Source: a bacterium (GTDB taxonomy: Bacteria; Pseudomonadota; Alphaproteobacteria; SP197). Taken from it: 64,000 bases of DNA. The DNA is taken from the NCBI GenBank assembly GCA_028821455.1, contig JAPPGE010000068.1, forward strand, positions 1 to 64,000. Direction: 5' to 3'. The position numbers and the translations under genes are program-made. Positions 1 to 8,681 of this stretch are shown piece by piece (position 1 is the stretch's first letter; the number at the start of each line of letters is the position of its first letter). The notes beneath the pieces were generated by a model. The model worked only from the letters and a program-made list of their open reading frames with translations. It was not told the DNA's origin and did no database searches.

Positions 1-54
1 AGCCGGCCGCTCATAACGGTCTGGTTGCAGGTTCGAGTCCTGCCGGGCCCACCA
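1..54 (+). tRNA. tRNA-Met (CAT), 3' part only
   Basis: The 3' two thirds of a tRNA gene run in from the left edge. The anticodon stem GGCCG/CGGTC closes the loop CTCATAA, which puts CAT at the anticodon. The T arm is GCAGG-TTCGAGT-CCTGC, and the acceptor strand CGGGCCC is followed by discriminator A and an encoded CCA at 51-54. CAT could also belong to initiator tRNA or to the lysidine-modified tRNA-Ile2. The missing 5' half prevents a firm choice, and elongator Met is the default reading. Confidence 0.85.
37..54 (+). repeat. Direct repeat copy 1 (tRNA 3' end)
   Basis: The last 18 bases of the tRNA-Met gene, GTCCTGCCGGGCCCACCA, recur at 1456-1473 with a single A to G change. The first 14 bases are identical. 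tRNA 3' ends are classic attachment sites for integrating elements. No integrase gene is visible between the copies, so the element-scar reading is inference. Confidence 0.6.
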
Positions 55-211
55 TCTTCCCCACATTCCGTCGATGTCCGGGAACAGCAAGAAGTTTCAA
101 CGCCTTGAATGTCACCCGGGGCCACTTGGTTGGTACGCGCGGAAGCGCGAGGGACGTGACGCAACACCCTTTGCCGTGGGAGCGCAAGGCGCAGAACGGG
201 ACGCGGATGTC

Positions 212-1144
212 CTAATCGAAGTGTCGATTCAGGAATGCTGCGATCTCGATGAGGGACGCTTCGGCTTCTGGAATGCCTGGGTAGTACTCGAACACGTGCC
301 ACATTCCTTCCCATACCCGCAACGTGGACTCGACACCGGATTCCCGCAGAACGCGATCCAGTCGCACACATCCGCTCAACATGAAATCGCGCGTACCCGT
401 GGTCAGCATGACGGGCGGAAAGCTGGCATCGAAAGGCCCATAGATCGGCGAGAGTCCCGGGTCATCGAGGTCAACGCCGTCAGGAACAAGACAAGAATGA
501 AAGAACTCCGCATCAGCGGCCCGCACAAAGGGATCCCGGTTTGCAAGGCCGCTATCCCCGAAATCAGACAAATCCACCGCCGGAGAAAGAAGGGCCAGCG
601 CCCGGGGTTGCGGGTGACTTTCCGACCGCAACCGATGAACAGCCCCGAGGGCCAGATTGCCACCGGCGGATTCGCCGCACAGGCAGGCCCCGGGCGCATC
701 AGCGAGGATCGATGCGATGACGTTGGCGCAAGCGTCAAGGGCGGCAGGGTACGGATGCTCCGGAGCCAGAGGATAATCAGGCGCGATCACCCGTGCCCCC
801 GTCTTCGCAGACAGACTTGCTGAGATCGGCAAGTCTTCAAACGGACTGCCGAGCGTGAATCCGCCGCCGAACAGATACACGATCTGGCGGTCCGAACGCG
901 GCTCAGGCGGGTCAATCACCATGCACGTGACGTTCGATATCATCCGTTCGGACAAGGTCACCCCGGTTGCCTTGACCGCAGCATTGCAGGCAGATGCCGA
1001 GGCCGCTCGTGACGACTCGCGGATCTCACAAACAGGCCTGCTCATGTCGCGGCCAGGCGATTCTGCCGTTCGAGCTGCAAGCGCCCTGGCGGCCTCGCTG
1101 ATCACGGCGACATTTCGCGGCTTCCCGGAAGGTGGTTCCGTCAT
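212..1144 (-). CDS. Alpha/beta hydrolase, hormone-sensitive-lipase family esterase
   Basis: Predicted carboxylesterase of 310 aa, the usual size for bacterial HSL-family enzymes. The nucleophile elbow GESAGGN is present, followed by an aspartate in GTRDF and a late histidine in GMWHVFEY, which together make a plausible catalytic triad. The upstream oxyanion-hole motif, normally HGGG, reads FGGG here (in LFGGGFTLGS), an unusual substitution at a residue that is normally conserved. The gene stands alone on the minus strand between a tRNA and the tsa operon and is bracketed by copies of the tRNA 3' end, so it may have arrived on an inserted segment. The substrate cannot be predicted. Confidence 0.8.
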   Translation of the reverse strand: MTEPPSGKPRNVAVISEAARALAARTAESPGRDMSRPVCEIRESSRAASASACNAAVKATGVTLSERMISNVTCMVIDPPEPRSDRQIVYLFGGGFTLGSPFEDLPISASLSAKTGARVIAPDYPLAPEHPYPAALDACANVIASILADAPGACLCGESAGGNLALGAVHRLRSESHPQPRALALLSPAVDLSDFGDSGLANRDPFVRAADAEFFHSCLVPDGVDLDDPGLSPIYGPFDASFPPVMLTTGTRDFMLSGCVRLDRVLRESGVESTLRVWEGMWHVFEYYPGIPEAEASLIEIAAFLNRHFD

Positions 1145-1510
1145 CCGGAGTTCTCCCCACTATGTATCGCGATTCCACTTCAAGGTTTGTTGGAGATTCA
1201 GCGAATGTCCAGTGGCGGAAAACTGGACCGATTCGATCAAGCCAAGCACACGTCGTCGATCCTTGCTCTCAAGGCGGTCCCGGTTCTCGAAACCGTTGCA
1301 GGATGGGTGTTTCGAATGCCAGCGAACCTGGCGACAGCTTCGTCCTGGCAAGATCACCCGCCCTTGTCAGGTAGGGTACATGGGTGTTACATCTGCCCCG
1401 CTCGGCACTGCCTTAGACCATTGAAATTGTGGGGTTCTTCAATTTGCCTTCGGTGGTCCTGCCGGGCCCGCCATTTCACCCGTTCCTCCGGAGTTTCCCT
1501 GAACGCCATC
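1145..1510. other. Intergenic region between esterase and tsaE
   Basis: 366 bp without a convincing gene. It contains the second copy of the tRNA 3' end at 1456-1473. A purine-rich CCGGAG about 20 bp before tsaE may serve translation. No clear promoter or terminator was recognised. Confidence 0.5.
1456..1473 (+). repeat. Direct repeat copy 2 (tRNA-end remnant)
   Basis: GTCCTGCCGGGCCCGCCA matches the 3' end of the tRNA-Met at 37-54 in 17 of 18 positions, in the same orientation. The sequence upstream does not extend the tRNA match, so only the acceptor/T-arm end was copied. This is the pattern left by site-specific insertion into a tRNA gene. Confidence 0.6.
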
Positions 1511-1975
1511 ATGTCCGCCGACGAGGTTCGTGAACTTGCCGACATTGCCGCGCTCGAACGCCTGGCAGCAGATCTTGGCGAGGTCCTTGGAGCAGGTGAC
1601 GTCGTGCTGCTCGAAGGCCCCATCGGCGTCGGCAAGACCCGCCTCGTGAGCGCCTTCGTGGCGGCCCTTGGATCGACTGACCAGGTGACAAGTCCGACCT
1701 ACACGCTGATGCATGTCTACGAAACGCCTCGCCTGCCGGTGCTGCATCTCGATGCCTATCGCCTGTCGGGGGTGCAGGAGTACCTCGACCTCGGTGCCGG
1801 GGACTTCGCCCACGACTCAATCACCATGGTGGAATGGGGTGACAGGGTTGCCGACGCCTACCCGGAACACCTCGGACTCGTTCTCGAGTTCGGTCAATCG
1901 GGCGATACGTCCCGTCGCTGCACCATCAGAAGCCGCGGCCGATCCTGGCAGCGGCCGGGCATCCTGAACCCGTGA
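1511..1975 (+). CDS. tsaE: t6A biosynthesis ATPase TsaE
   Basis: P-loop ATPase of 154 aa that supports threonylcarbamoyl transfer to adenosine 37 of ANN-decoding tRNAs, working with TsaB and TsaD in the cytoplasm. The Walker A motif is GPIGVGKTRL, followed by the TSPTYTLMH segment typical of the family and a WGDR near the end. The ATG at 1511 gives the usual family length; an upstream extension in the same frame shows no family similarity. Its stop overlaps the GTG start of tsaB (GTGA), so the four tsa genes look like one translationally coupled operon. Confidence 0.93.
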   Translation: MSADEVRELADIAALERLAADLGEVLGAGDVVLLEGPIGVGKTRLVSAFVAALGSTDQVTSPTYTLMHVYETPRLPVLHLDAYRLSGVQEYLDLGAGDFAHDSITMVEWGDRVADAYPEHLGLVLEFGQSGDTSRRCTIRSRGRSWQRPGILNP

Positions 1976-2613
1976 CGGCGATCCTCTGCATCGAAACCTC
2001 GGCGCCATCGATCATGGTGGCCTTGGGGGAGTCCGGCCGGGTCCTTTTCGAGGACACGCCCGAAGGCAGGAGGGTCGATGGGCCCGTGTACCTTGCTGAC
2101 GCGGTGCGCCGCGGCCTTGCCGGGACCGGTCTTCGCAAGAACGACATCGGCGCCGTCGCCGTCGACCTCGGACCGGGGGGCCTCACCGCGACACGAGGTG
2201 GTGTGACCTTCGCCAACGCGCTGGCATGGGGGCTGGGAATCCCCCTCGTACCGCTTGACTACTTCGATCTCGTCACGGCCGAGACAAAAGCTACCACCAC
2301 GGTGGTCTGCATCAGGCCGACAACCGCTGGCCAGGGGTTCTTCAGGGAGGGGAAGGGGCAGCCCATGGTCGATGACCTCGCCAAGCTGGCCCGGCAATGC
2401 CGTGCCCGACCGCCGGACATCGTTCTGGCAGGCGTCGTCACGCCGGACGTGACGGCTCTCTTCCCGGGCAGCGGCATCGGCGCCGCCGAGGCCAGTGCCG
2501 CCACCCTTGTGCGTTGCGCGGGCGAGGCCCTCGCCGCCGGGCGGTGCACACATGAACCCCTCGAGCCGCTCACCGCGGCCTCCCTTGCGGCCGGATGCGA
2601 AGACCGTGGTTGA
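1972..2613 (+). CDS. tsaB: t6A biosynthesis protein TsaB
   Basis: Scaffold partner of TsaD in the t6A complex, 213 aa, close to the family length. It has the ASKHA-type opening ILCIETSAPS and the VDLGPGGLTATRGG segment that corresponds to the GPGSFTGLR motif of TsaB, here somewhat diverged. The start is GTG, overlapping the tsaE stop. The C-terminal end overlaps the next gene by up to 62 bp, depending on the start chosen for tsaC. Confidence 0.88.
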   Translation: MTAILCIETSAPSIMVALGESGRVLFEDTPEGRRVDGPVYLADAVRRGLAGTGLRKNDIGAVAVDLGPGGLTATRGGVTFANALAWGLGIPLVPLDYFDLVTAETKATTTVVCIRPTTAGQGFFREGKGQPMVDDLAKLARQCRARPPDIVLAGVVTPDVTALFPGSGIGAAEASAATLVRCAGEALAAGRCTHEPLEPLTAASLAAGCEDRG

Positions 2614-3223
2614 CATCCTTGACGCTGGCGGGCGCGATACCGTGGAGAAGACGTGCCGCGTCCTCGGAACAGGCGGCGTTGTCCTCCTGCCGACGGATAC
2701 GGTCTACGGTCTCGCAGTCAGCCCCGATCACGACGACGCCATCGACCGCCTGTTCGTTCTCAAGCAGCGGCCCCGACAGAGAAACCTTCCGGTCATGGTG
2801 GACTCGCCGGCCCGCCTCGCTCCGCTGGGCGTTGCAATCGGCGAGGGAGCCCGCCGCCTGCTCGAATCGGACTTGATGCCTGGACCGCTGACGGTGGTCC
2901 TGGGACTCGGCCGCGGAGGTCCCTGTTCGTGGCTGGAAGGACGCCACGAGGTGGCGGTCCGCATTCCTGCGGAGCCGTTCATGCTGGATCTCCTCCAGGC
3001 CACGGGACCGTTGCTCGTCACCAGTGCCAACCTTCACGGGTTGCCGACGATGCAGACGGTGGCAGACATCCTTCTTCAACTTGCCCGCGAGCCGGCTCTG
3101 GCAGTTGACGGAGGACCGCGCGAGATTGTGCCCTCCACCCTCGTCAACTGTGCCGTCGATCCACCCGTCATCGAGCGCGAAGGCGTTGTCAGCCAATCCA
3201 GGATCAGGGAGATTCTGGCGTGA
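2552..3223 (+). CDS. tsaC: L-threonylcarbamoyladenylate synthase (TsaC/Sua5 family)
   Basis: Makes threonylcarbamoyl-AMP from threonine, bicarbonate and ATP, the first step of t6A synthesis. 223 aa. The YrdC fold is recognisable by GGVVLLPTDTVYGLA, LKQRPRQRNLPVMV, the MPGPLTVVL segment and LLVTSANLHG. It is the length of a single-domain TsaC and lacks the extra C-terminal Sua5 domain. ATG 2552 overlaps tsaB by 62 bp; an in-frame GTG at 2606 would cut the overlap to 8 bp and keep the whole domain, so the start is uncertain. The stop overlaps the GTG start of tsaD. Confidence 0.92.
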   Translation: MNPSSRSPRPPLRPDAKTVVDILDAGGRDTVEKTCRVLGTGGVVLLPTDTVYGLAVSPDHDDAIDRLFVLKQRPRQRNLPVMVDSPARLAPLGVAIGEGARRLLESDLMPGPLTVVLGLGRGGPCSWLEGRHEVAVRIPAEPFMLDLLQATGPLLVTSANLHGLPTMQTVADILLQLAREPALAVDGGPREIVPSTLVNCAVDPPVIEREGVVSQSRIREILA

Positions 3224-4215
3224 ATGGGGACCTCATCCTGGGGATCGAATCCTCTTGCGACGACACGGCTGTCGCCGTCGTCGACCGGGGAGGACAGGTG
3301 CTGGCGTCCGGCGTGGCGCGCCAGGATGACATCCACGCCCGCTGGGGCGGTGTGTGGCCGGAACTTGCGTCGCGCGCCCATGTGCGCGCCATCATTCCGG
3401 CCATTGACCAGGCGATGAAGGATGCGAGTGCATCGCCGGACCGGCTCGCTGCCATCGCCGTGACGCGCGGACCGGGCCTGATCGGTTCCCTCCTGGTGGG
3501 GCTCAACGCAGCGTCGGCGCTTGCCATCGCCTGGGATGTCCCCGTGATCGGAGTCAACCATCTCCGGGGCCACCTGCGCAGCGCCGATCTCGAGGGCGCC
3601 AGAGTGACATTTCCGGCGACGATTCTGCTCGTTTCGGGGGGGCACACCTTTCTCGCCCACATGGCGGACCGCCGGAACGTGCGTGTTCTCGGGGCAACGC
3701 GCGATGATTCCGTTGGCGAGGCCTACGACAAGGTGGCCCGCCTCATGGGCATGGGATTCCCGGGAGGACCGCTCATCGATCGCCTGGCGAAGGAAGGCCG
3801 GCCCGTGATCGACCTGCCGCGACCGATGATCCGCGAGGGCCTGGAGTTCTCCTTCTCGGGACTGAAATCGGCCGTTGCCCGCACGCTCGAACGCTCACCT
3901 GCCACTGATCACGCGGATCTTGCGGCTTCCTTCGTCGATGTCGTCATCGACGTTCTCGTCACCAAGTGCCGGCGTGCCCTCGACACCGTTCCGGGCCGTT
4001 CCCTGGTGGTCGTCGGGGGTGTTGCCGCAAGCCCGCAGCTGCGCCACAGCATGGGCGAACTCGCCAGCGACGCCGGAGTCGAACTGTGTCTGCCGCCCCT
4101 GAAGTGGTCGACGGACAATGGCGCCATGATCGCCCTGGCGGGCTGGGACTACCTCGATGCCGGAATTCGCCCGCTTCCCGCAGCCACGCCGCGCCTGCCG
4201 GTGACCGAAATGTAG
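3220..4215 (+). CDS. tsaD: t6A tRNA threonylcarbamoyltransferase TsaD
   Basis: Catalytic subunit that moves threonylcarbamoyl from its adenylate to tRNA A37. 331 aa, typical length. It starts GIESSCDDTAVAVVD; the metal-binding pair lies in NHLRGHL (normally NHLEGHL, so the two histidines are kept), followed by VSGGHT and a late VVGGVAASPQLR and STDNGAMIA. It starts with GTG in a GTGA overlap with tsaC. Together with tsaE, tsaB and tsaC it completes the bacterial t6A pathway in one operon, whereas these genes are usually scattered. Confidence 0.95.
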   Translation: MNGDLILGIESSCDDTAVAVVDRGGQVLASGVARQDDIHARWGGVWPELASRAHVRAIIPAIDQAMKDASASPDRLAAIAVTRGPGLIGSLLVGLNAASALAIAWDVPVIGVNHLRGHLRSADLEGARVTFPATILLVSGGHTFLAHMADRRNVRVLGATRDDSVGEAYDKVARLMGMGFPGGPLIDRLAKEGRPVIDLPRPMIREGLEFSFSGLKSAVARTLERSPATDHADLAASFVDVVIDVLVTKCRRALDTVPGRSLVVVGGVAASPQLRHSMGELASDAGVELCLPPLKWSTDNGAMIALAGWDYLDAGIRPLPAATPRLPVTEM

Positions 4216-4225
4216 CAGGACGGAT

Positions 4226-5020
4226 TCAGATGTCCTGTCCGACGAAGTCCTTCATCAGACGGGCGACGACGTCGGGGGCTTCGGTCAGGATGGCATGCTT
4301 GAGGCCGGGAAGGACGTGGAGCGATGAATGCGGGATGGTCGCGTGCATGTAGCGGGCCATGCGGGCATTCGAACCGAGATCATGCTCGCCTGTCACGATG
4401 AGAGTCTGCGCGGTGATGTTGCGCAAGCGTTCGGCAAAGTCGGTCTCGGTGAGGACACGGTAGGAGGCGGCATAGGCTGCCGGATCGTTCTGCCGGTTGG
4501 CCTCGGCCTGGCGGGCAATGATGTCGGGATGGCGCCGGATGAAGTCGTCGGTGAACCAGCGGCTGACGGAAGCCTCGAAATGGGCGCCCGGGATCCCGTC
4601 GGCGACCAACGCCAGGCGCTTTTCCACCCGGCGGCGCTCCTCCGCCGTGCGTCCGGCAATGCCGGAGAGAAGAACAAGCTGGTCGAGTCGCCGGGTGTGG
4701 GCCAGAGCAACGCCCTGGGCGATGAGAGCCCCCAGGGAGTGGCCCGCGAGATGGCATGACCCGATCCCGAAATGATCCATCACGGCGACGACGTCGCCGA
4801 CGAAATCGTCGATGTGGTAGGGACCGGGCGGCTTTCCCGAGGCGCCATGGCCCCTGAGGTCCAGGCGAATGGTGCGGAATCCGTCGCCCAGGAAGGACAC
4901 CACCTCGTCCCAGGCTTCCAGGGACGCGCCAACACCATGAACGAGCACGAGGTCGGTTCCCTCGCCCTCCTCGCGCACACGCAGCGGGACACCGCCACTG
5001 TCAATCGTGTGCTGCATCAA
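4226..5020 (-). CDS. Alpha/beta hydrolase
   Basis: 264-aa alpha/beta-fold hydrolase. It has LVLVHGVGASLEAW near the N terminus (the oxyanion HG), the nucleophile elbow AGHSLGA, an aspartate in VTGEHDLG and the late histidine in GLKHAIL. It resembles 3-oxoadipate enol-lactonase or haloperoxidase-type hydrolases, but the substrate is not evident. Its ATG overlaps the stop of the upstream mlaC gene by 4 bp, so it is the last gene of a mlaA-mlaC-hydrolase operon and might act on lipids. That functional link is inference. Confidence 0.85.
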   Translation of the reverse strand: MMQHTIDSGGVPLRVREEGEGTDLVLVHGVGASLEAWDEVVSFLGDGFRTIRLDLRGHGASGKPPGPYHIDDFVGDVVAVMDHFGIGSCHLAGHSLGALIAQGVALAHTRRLDQLVLLSGIAGRTAEERRRVEKRLALVADGIPGAHFEASVSRWFTDDFIRRHPDIIARQAEANRQNDPAAYAASYRVLTETDFAERLRNITAQTLIVTGEHDLGSNARMARYMHATIPHSSLHVLPGLKHAILTEAPDVVARLMKDFVGQDI

Positions 5021-5622
5021 AGAGCCGATTCGGAAACGTTGCTTTCGATGAGTGCGGTCAGCCCCTCGATGCCATCGCGCCGGATCACCCCGGCAAACTC
5101 GTCACGCAGTGTCTTCACCATGGAAATGCCCTCGATGGCGAAATCCGTGAGCCGCCACTCACCACCTTCGTAGTTGCTGATCCGGAAGTCGACAACGGTG
5201 CGGGCGCCATCAGGTGAACTGATGGTGGTGCGCACGACGACATCGTTGTCGTTGAGAGCACGGGACCGCTCCACCTTCAGACTGTAGCCGGAAAAGGTCG
5301 CCAGCCGCCTTTCGTATGTGATGATGATGTAATTGTGGAAGGCGTTCGTGTAGGCCCGCAACTCGGCGTCCGTCGCCACATCGAGATAGCGACCGAGCGC
5401 GCGGTTGGCCATGCCGTCATGATCGACGGTCGACGCGATCCACCCTGCGAAGATGTCCCGCCGCTCGGAACCGGGTGGAAGGCCCATGATGTCGAGAAGG
5501 CGTTCCGCCTTTTTGGCCACGAAGTCGGTTGCCTCTTCCAGGGAACCGGCGCCGACCGGTGTCCAGAGGAAGGCCGCCAGAACAACCGCCGGCGCGATGC
5601 GTTGCCAGAGGTGCCGTCCCAT
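5017..5622 (-). CDS. mlaC: MlaC-type periplasmic phospholipid carrier
   Basis: 201-aa protein of the MlaC/Ttg2D family, which shuttles phospholipids across the periplasm between the outer-membrane MlaA complex and the inner-membrane Mla ABC transporter. A signal peptide (hydrophobic stretch around residues 9-25, ending VGAG) precedes the domain with FHNYIIITYERRL and WRLTDFAIEGISMVKTLRDEF, both characteristic. It lies 2 bp after mlaA and overlaps the next hydrolase by 4 bp. The inner-membrane components mlaB, mlaD, mlaE and mlaF are not in the window. Confidence 0.88.
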   Translation of the reverse strand: MGRHLWQRIAPAVVLAAFLWTPVGAGSLEEATDFVAKKAERLLDIMGLPPGSERRDIFAGWIASTVDHDGMANRALGRYLDVATDAELRAYTNAFHNYIIITYERRLATFSGYSLKVERSRALNDNDVVVRTTISSPDGARTVVDFRISNYEGGEWRLTDFAIEGISMVKTLRDEFAGVIRRDGIEGLTALIESNVSESAL

Positions 5623-5624
5623 GG

Positions 5625-6374
5625 TTACTCCTCGAAATACTCGTCAAGTCCGAAGGGGTCGGCCACTCCGTTGGCAATCGCGCGCGCCCGGGCCTGACGG
5701 TAGAGAGTGCGCGTCGTGGCGTAGAAGTCAATGGCGCCCAGTCTTGCCTCCTCGATCCTGTGGAGTTCGCGTGCCGTGCTGTCGATGACATCGGCGCCGG
5801 TCCGCATGTAACTCCACGCCGGAGTCAGCAACCAGGTGAGGGGATCGGTCAGAGTGTCAACTCCCAGACCGACGGCGTCCCTGGCAGTTGATGGTCCGGC
5901 GAACGGCAGGACGAGATAGGAGCCTTCCTTGAACCCCCAGACGGCAAGTGTCTGCCCGAAATCCTCCCTGCGGGGTTCCCGGCCCGAATTGGCGGGGATG
6001 TCGAACAGTCCTCCGATACCGGCGGTCGAATTGATGAAGAAGGATGCTGTCGCTTCGGCCATGTTGTCGAAATCGCCCTGCAGGCCACTGTTGAGAATGG
6101 TGACTGGCATCTGGAGGTTGTCGAGCACATTGCCGACGCCATCACGCAACGGTCCGGGAACATGATCCCGGTACGCGAGAGCGACCGGGCTCAGCGCATG
6201 ATCGAGAATGGCCAGGTTAAAGTCGAACACGGTGCGGTTGGCGGGCTCAAGTGGATCGTTTGTCTCGATGAAGGCTTCATGCTCAACGGGGTCATCCGGA
6301 ATCTGGACACAGGCAACGGCAAGCAGGGCAATAGCAACTACGGCCGGCACCCTCATCACGTGCGACATCGACAT
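5625..6374 (-). CDS. mlaA: MlaA/VacJ outer-membrane lipoprotein
   Basis: 249-aa lipoprotein that removes mislocalised phospholipids from the outer leaflet of the outer membrane. The signal peptide ends in a lipobox, LLAVAC, and the mature part has NDPLEPANRTVFDFN, NVLDNLQMPVTILNSGLQGD and FGQTLAVWGFKEGSYLVLPF, which are family hallmarks. The start at 6374 is chosen because an AGGA lies 7 bp upstream and the lipobox then sits at a normal distance; more upstream starts would add a long polar leader. First gene of the mlaA-mlaC-hydrolase operon. Confidence 0.92.
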   Translation of the reverse strand: MSMSHVMRVPAVVAIALLAVACVQIPDDPVEHEAFIETNDPLEPANRTVFDFNLAILDHALSPVALAYRDHVPGPLRDGVGNVLDNLQMPVTILNSGLQGDFDNMAEATASFFINSTAGIGGLFDIPANSGREPRREDFGQTLAVWGFKEGSYLVLPFAGPSTARDAVGLGVDTLTDPLTWLLTPAWSYMRTGADVIDSTARELHRIEEARLGAIDFYATTRTLYRQARARAIANGVADPFGLDEYFEE

Positions 6375-6591
6375 GCAACCATCCTGCTCACCACCGGTGC
6401 CGGGCACCCCCGGGAATCGTTGCCGCACCATAAGTCAGCGCCGCATGACGCGACAACAGCTATCTCGGATTCCACCAACCGTTTGATGCACGGCCTTCCC
6501 GGCTGAAGGCCAATTGACAGCATCACTGCGGGAACGGATAGTCGGGGGAAGGATCTTTCCCCACATCATTTTCCGGATACGGCAGAGTGTC

Positions 6592-7764
6592 ATGACCGAA
6601 CCTCTTATGCAGACCTATGCCCGCTTCGATCTCGAGTTCGTGCGGGGATCGGGTTCCTGGCTCTACACGAAGGATGGCGAGCGCTACCTCGATTTTGGCT
6701 GTGGTATCGCTGTCACGAGCCTGGGGCATGCCCATCCCAGGCTTGTCGACGCCATCACGCAACAGGCCGGCGAACTGTGGCACACATCCAATCTCTACCG
6801 GATTCCCAATCAGGAACGGTTGGCCCGGCGCCTCGTCGATGCGACCTTTGCATCGAACGTGTTCTTCGCCAACTCGGGCGCCGAAGCCATTGAGTGCGCG
6901 CTGAAGACGGCACGGCGATACCAGTACACCAGAGGGCATCCAGAGAGATACCGCACCATCACCTTCGGCGGTGCCTTTCATGGGCGCACGCTGACAACCA
7001 TTGCGGCGGGTGGTGCCGCCAAGCATCTGGAAGGATTCGGTCCTCCGGCCGACGGGTTTGACCAGGTTCCGCTCCACGATTCGAACGCCCTGCGCGAAGC
7101 CATCGGGCCCGAGACGGCGGCCATTCTTCTTGAACCGGTCCAGGGTGAAGGCGGCATCACGCCGGTCGACCACACATTCCTCGAGATGGTTCGCCGTGCG
7201 GCTGACGAGTTCGGCCTGCTGGTGATCTACGACGAGGTCCAGTGCGGCATGGGCCGCACAGGCCGGCTGTTTGCCCACGAGTGGAGCGGTATCGCGCCCG
7301 ACATCATGGCTGTGGCAAAGGCGCTGGGTGGCGGATTTCCCATTGGTGCCTGCCTGGCAACCGGAGAAGCCGGCGAAGCACTGGTGCCGGGAAGTCATGG
7401 ATCTACCTTCGGCGGCAATCCACTCGCCACGGCCGTCGCCAATGCCGTGCTCGACGTCATGCTGGAAGAGGGATTCTTCGAAACGGTCCGCACGAAGGCC
7501 GACCGGCTCCGGCGCGGCGTGGAGGAGATCATTGCGCGCCACCCTGCAGTCCTCGATCACGTGCGCGGAGTGGGCTTCATGCAGGGCATCAGGAGTCATG
7601 TGCCGGCGGCCGACGTGGTTGGCGCCATGACCCGCCGTCATGTGCTGACGGTGCCGGCGGGTGACAACATGGTTCGCTTGCTGCCGCCGCTCGTGGTGAC
7701 CGACGAGGAAGTCGACGTGGCCCTCGAGGCGCTTGACGGGGCAGCGGGCGAGCTTGCGCCATGA
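6592..7764 (+). CDS. argD: Acetylornithine aminotransferase
   Basis: PLP-dependent class III aminotransferase of arginine biosynthesis, converting N-acetylglutamate semialdehyde to N-acetylornithine. 390 aa from the ATG at 6592. Visible motifs are FANSGAEAIECALKTAR, FHGRT, the IYDEVQCGMGRTG segment and the PLP lysine in VAKALGGGFPIGA. Its stop overlaps the argF start (ATGA), and the argD-argF-hslO order is the familiar alphaproteobacterial arrangement, which supports arginine synthesis over a generic aminotransferase. Confidence 0.94.
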   Translation: MTEPLMQTYARFDLEFVRGSGSWLYTKDGERYLDFGCGIAVTSLGHAHPRLVDAITQQAGELWHTSNLYRIPNQERLARRLVDATFASNVFFANSGAEAIECALKTARRYQYTRGHPERYRTITFGGAFHGRTLTTIAAGGAAKHLEGFGPPADGFDQVPLHDSNALREAIGPETAAILLEPVQGEGGITPVDHTFLEMVRRAADEFGLLVIYDEVQCGMGRTGRLFAHEWSGIAPDIMAVAKALGGGFPIGACLATGEAGEALVPGSHGSTFGGNPLATAVANAVLDVMLEEGFFETVRTKADRLRRGVEEIIARHPAVLDHVRGVGFMQGIRSHVPAADVVGAMTRRHVLTVPAGDNMVRLLPPLVVTDEEVDVALEALDGAAGELAP

Positions 7765-8681
7765 ACCCGGTGCGCCACTTCCTCGACATTTCGGAACTCG
7801 GGGAACCTCATCTGCGCTCCATGCTCGAGAGTGCCCATGATCTCAAGCGGCGGTGGCACGAAAATGACCGGCCGCGGCCACTCCTCGACATGGTTCTGGC
7901 CACCATTTTCGAGAAGCCGTCCACCCGCACGCGGGTGTCGTTCGATGTAGCGATGCGTCAGCTCGGCGGTCATGTCATCAACCTGGCGCCAGGCGACATG
8001 CAGCTTGGCCGCGGTGAGTCGGTCGCCGATACGGCACGGGTGCTCTCCCGTTACGTCGATGCCATCATGATTCGCACGACCGATCACGCCAAGATGCTCG
8101 ATCTGGCGAACCACGCGACGGTGCCCGTGATCAACGGCCTGACTGACCGCACCCATCCCTCGCAGCTGATGGCCGATGTGATGACTGTCGAAGAGCACCT
8201 CGGGCCGATCTCGGAGAGAACCGTCGCCTGGGCCGGTGACGGCAACAACATGGCCTGCTCGTGGATTCATGCGGCAGCCCGTTTCGGCTTCGAGCTGCGT
8301 ATCGCCTGCCCGCCCCGCTACCGGCCTCCAGGGGAAGTTGTCGACTGGGCCCTGGCGCACGATGCGAGTGTGCACATCGTCGATACCCTCGATGAGGCGC
8401 TCCGGGATGCGGACTGCGTGGTGACCGATACTTGGGTATCCATGAGCGACGAACGCGCCAGGACCGGGGACATTGACACGACGGCACTCGAGGCGTTTCG
8501 CATTGATGCCAGGGCCATGGCGCTTGCCCGGGACAATGCCATCTTCATGCATTGCATGCCCATGTATCGTGGCAGGGAGGTGTCCGTGGACGTTGCCGAC
8601 GGACCCCAGTCCGTGGTGTTCGACGAGGCGGAGAACAGGTTGCATGCCCAGAAAGCGATCCTGGAATGGTGCATGACCTGA
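7761..8681 (+). CDS. argF: Ornithine carbamoyltransferase
   Basis: Transfers the carbamoyl group to ornithine to make citrulline. 306 aa, typical. The carbamoyl-phosphate loop EKPSTRTRVSFD is intact, THPSQ follows, and the ornithine-binding HCMPMYRG corresponds to the HCLP motif with M in place of L. It overlaps argD by 4 bp and hslO by 16 bp, so argD, argF and hslO are probably transcribed together. Confidence 0.96.
   Translation: MNPVRHFLDISELGEPHLRSMLESAHDLKRRWHENDRPRPLLDMVLATIFEKPSTRTRVSFDVAMRQLGGHVINLAPGDMQLGRGESVADTARVLSRYVDAIMIRTTDHAKMLDLANHATVPVINGLTDRTHPSQLMADVMTVEEHLGPISERTVAWAGDGNNMACSWIHAAARFGFELRIACPPRYRPPGEVVDWALAHDASVHIVDTLDEALRDADCVVTDTWVSMSDERARTGDIDTTALEAFRIDARAMALARDNAIFMHCMPMYRGREVSVDVADGPQSVVFDEAENRLHAQKAILEWCMT

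Noticed and set aside
74-823. Plus-strand protein of 249 aa
   Set aside because: Antisense shadow of the esterase gene, whose frame has clear family motifs.
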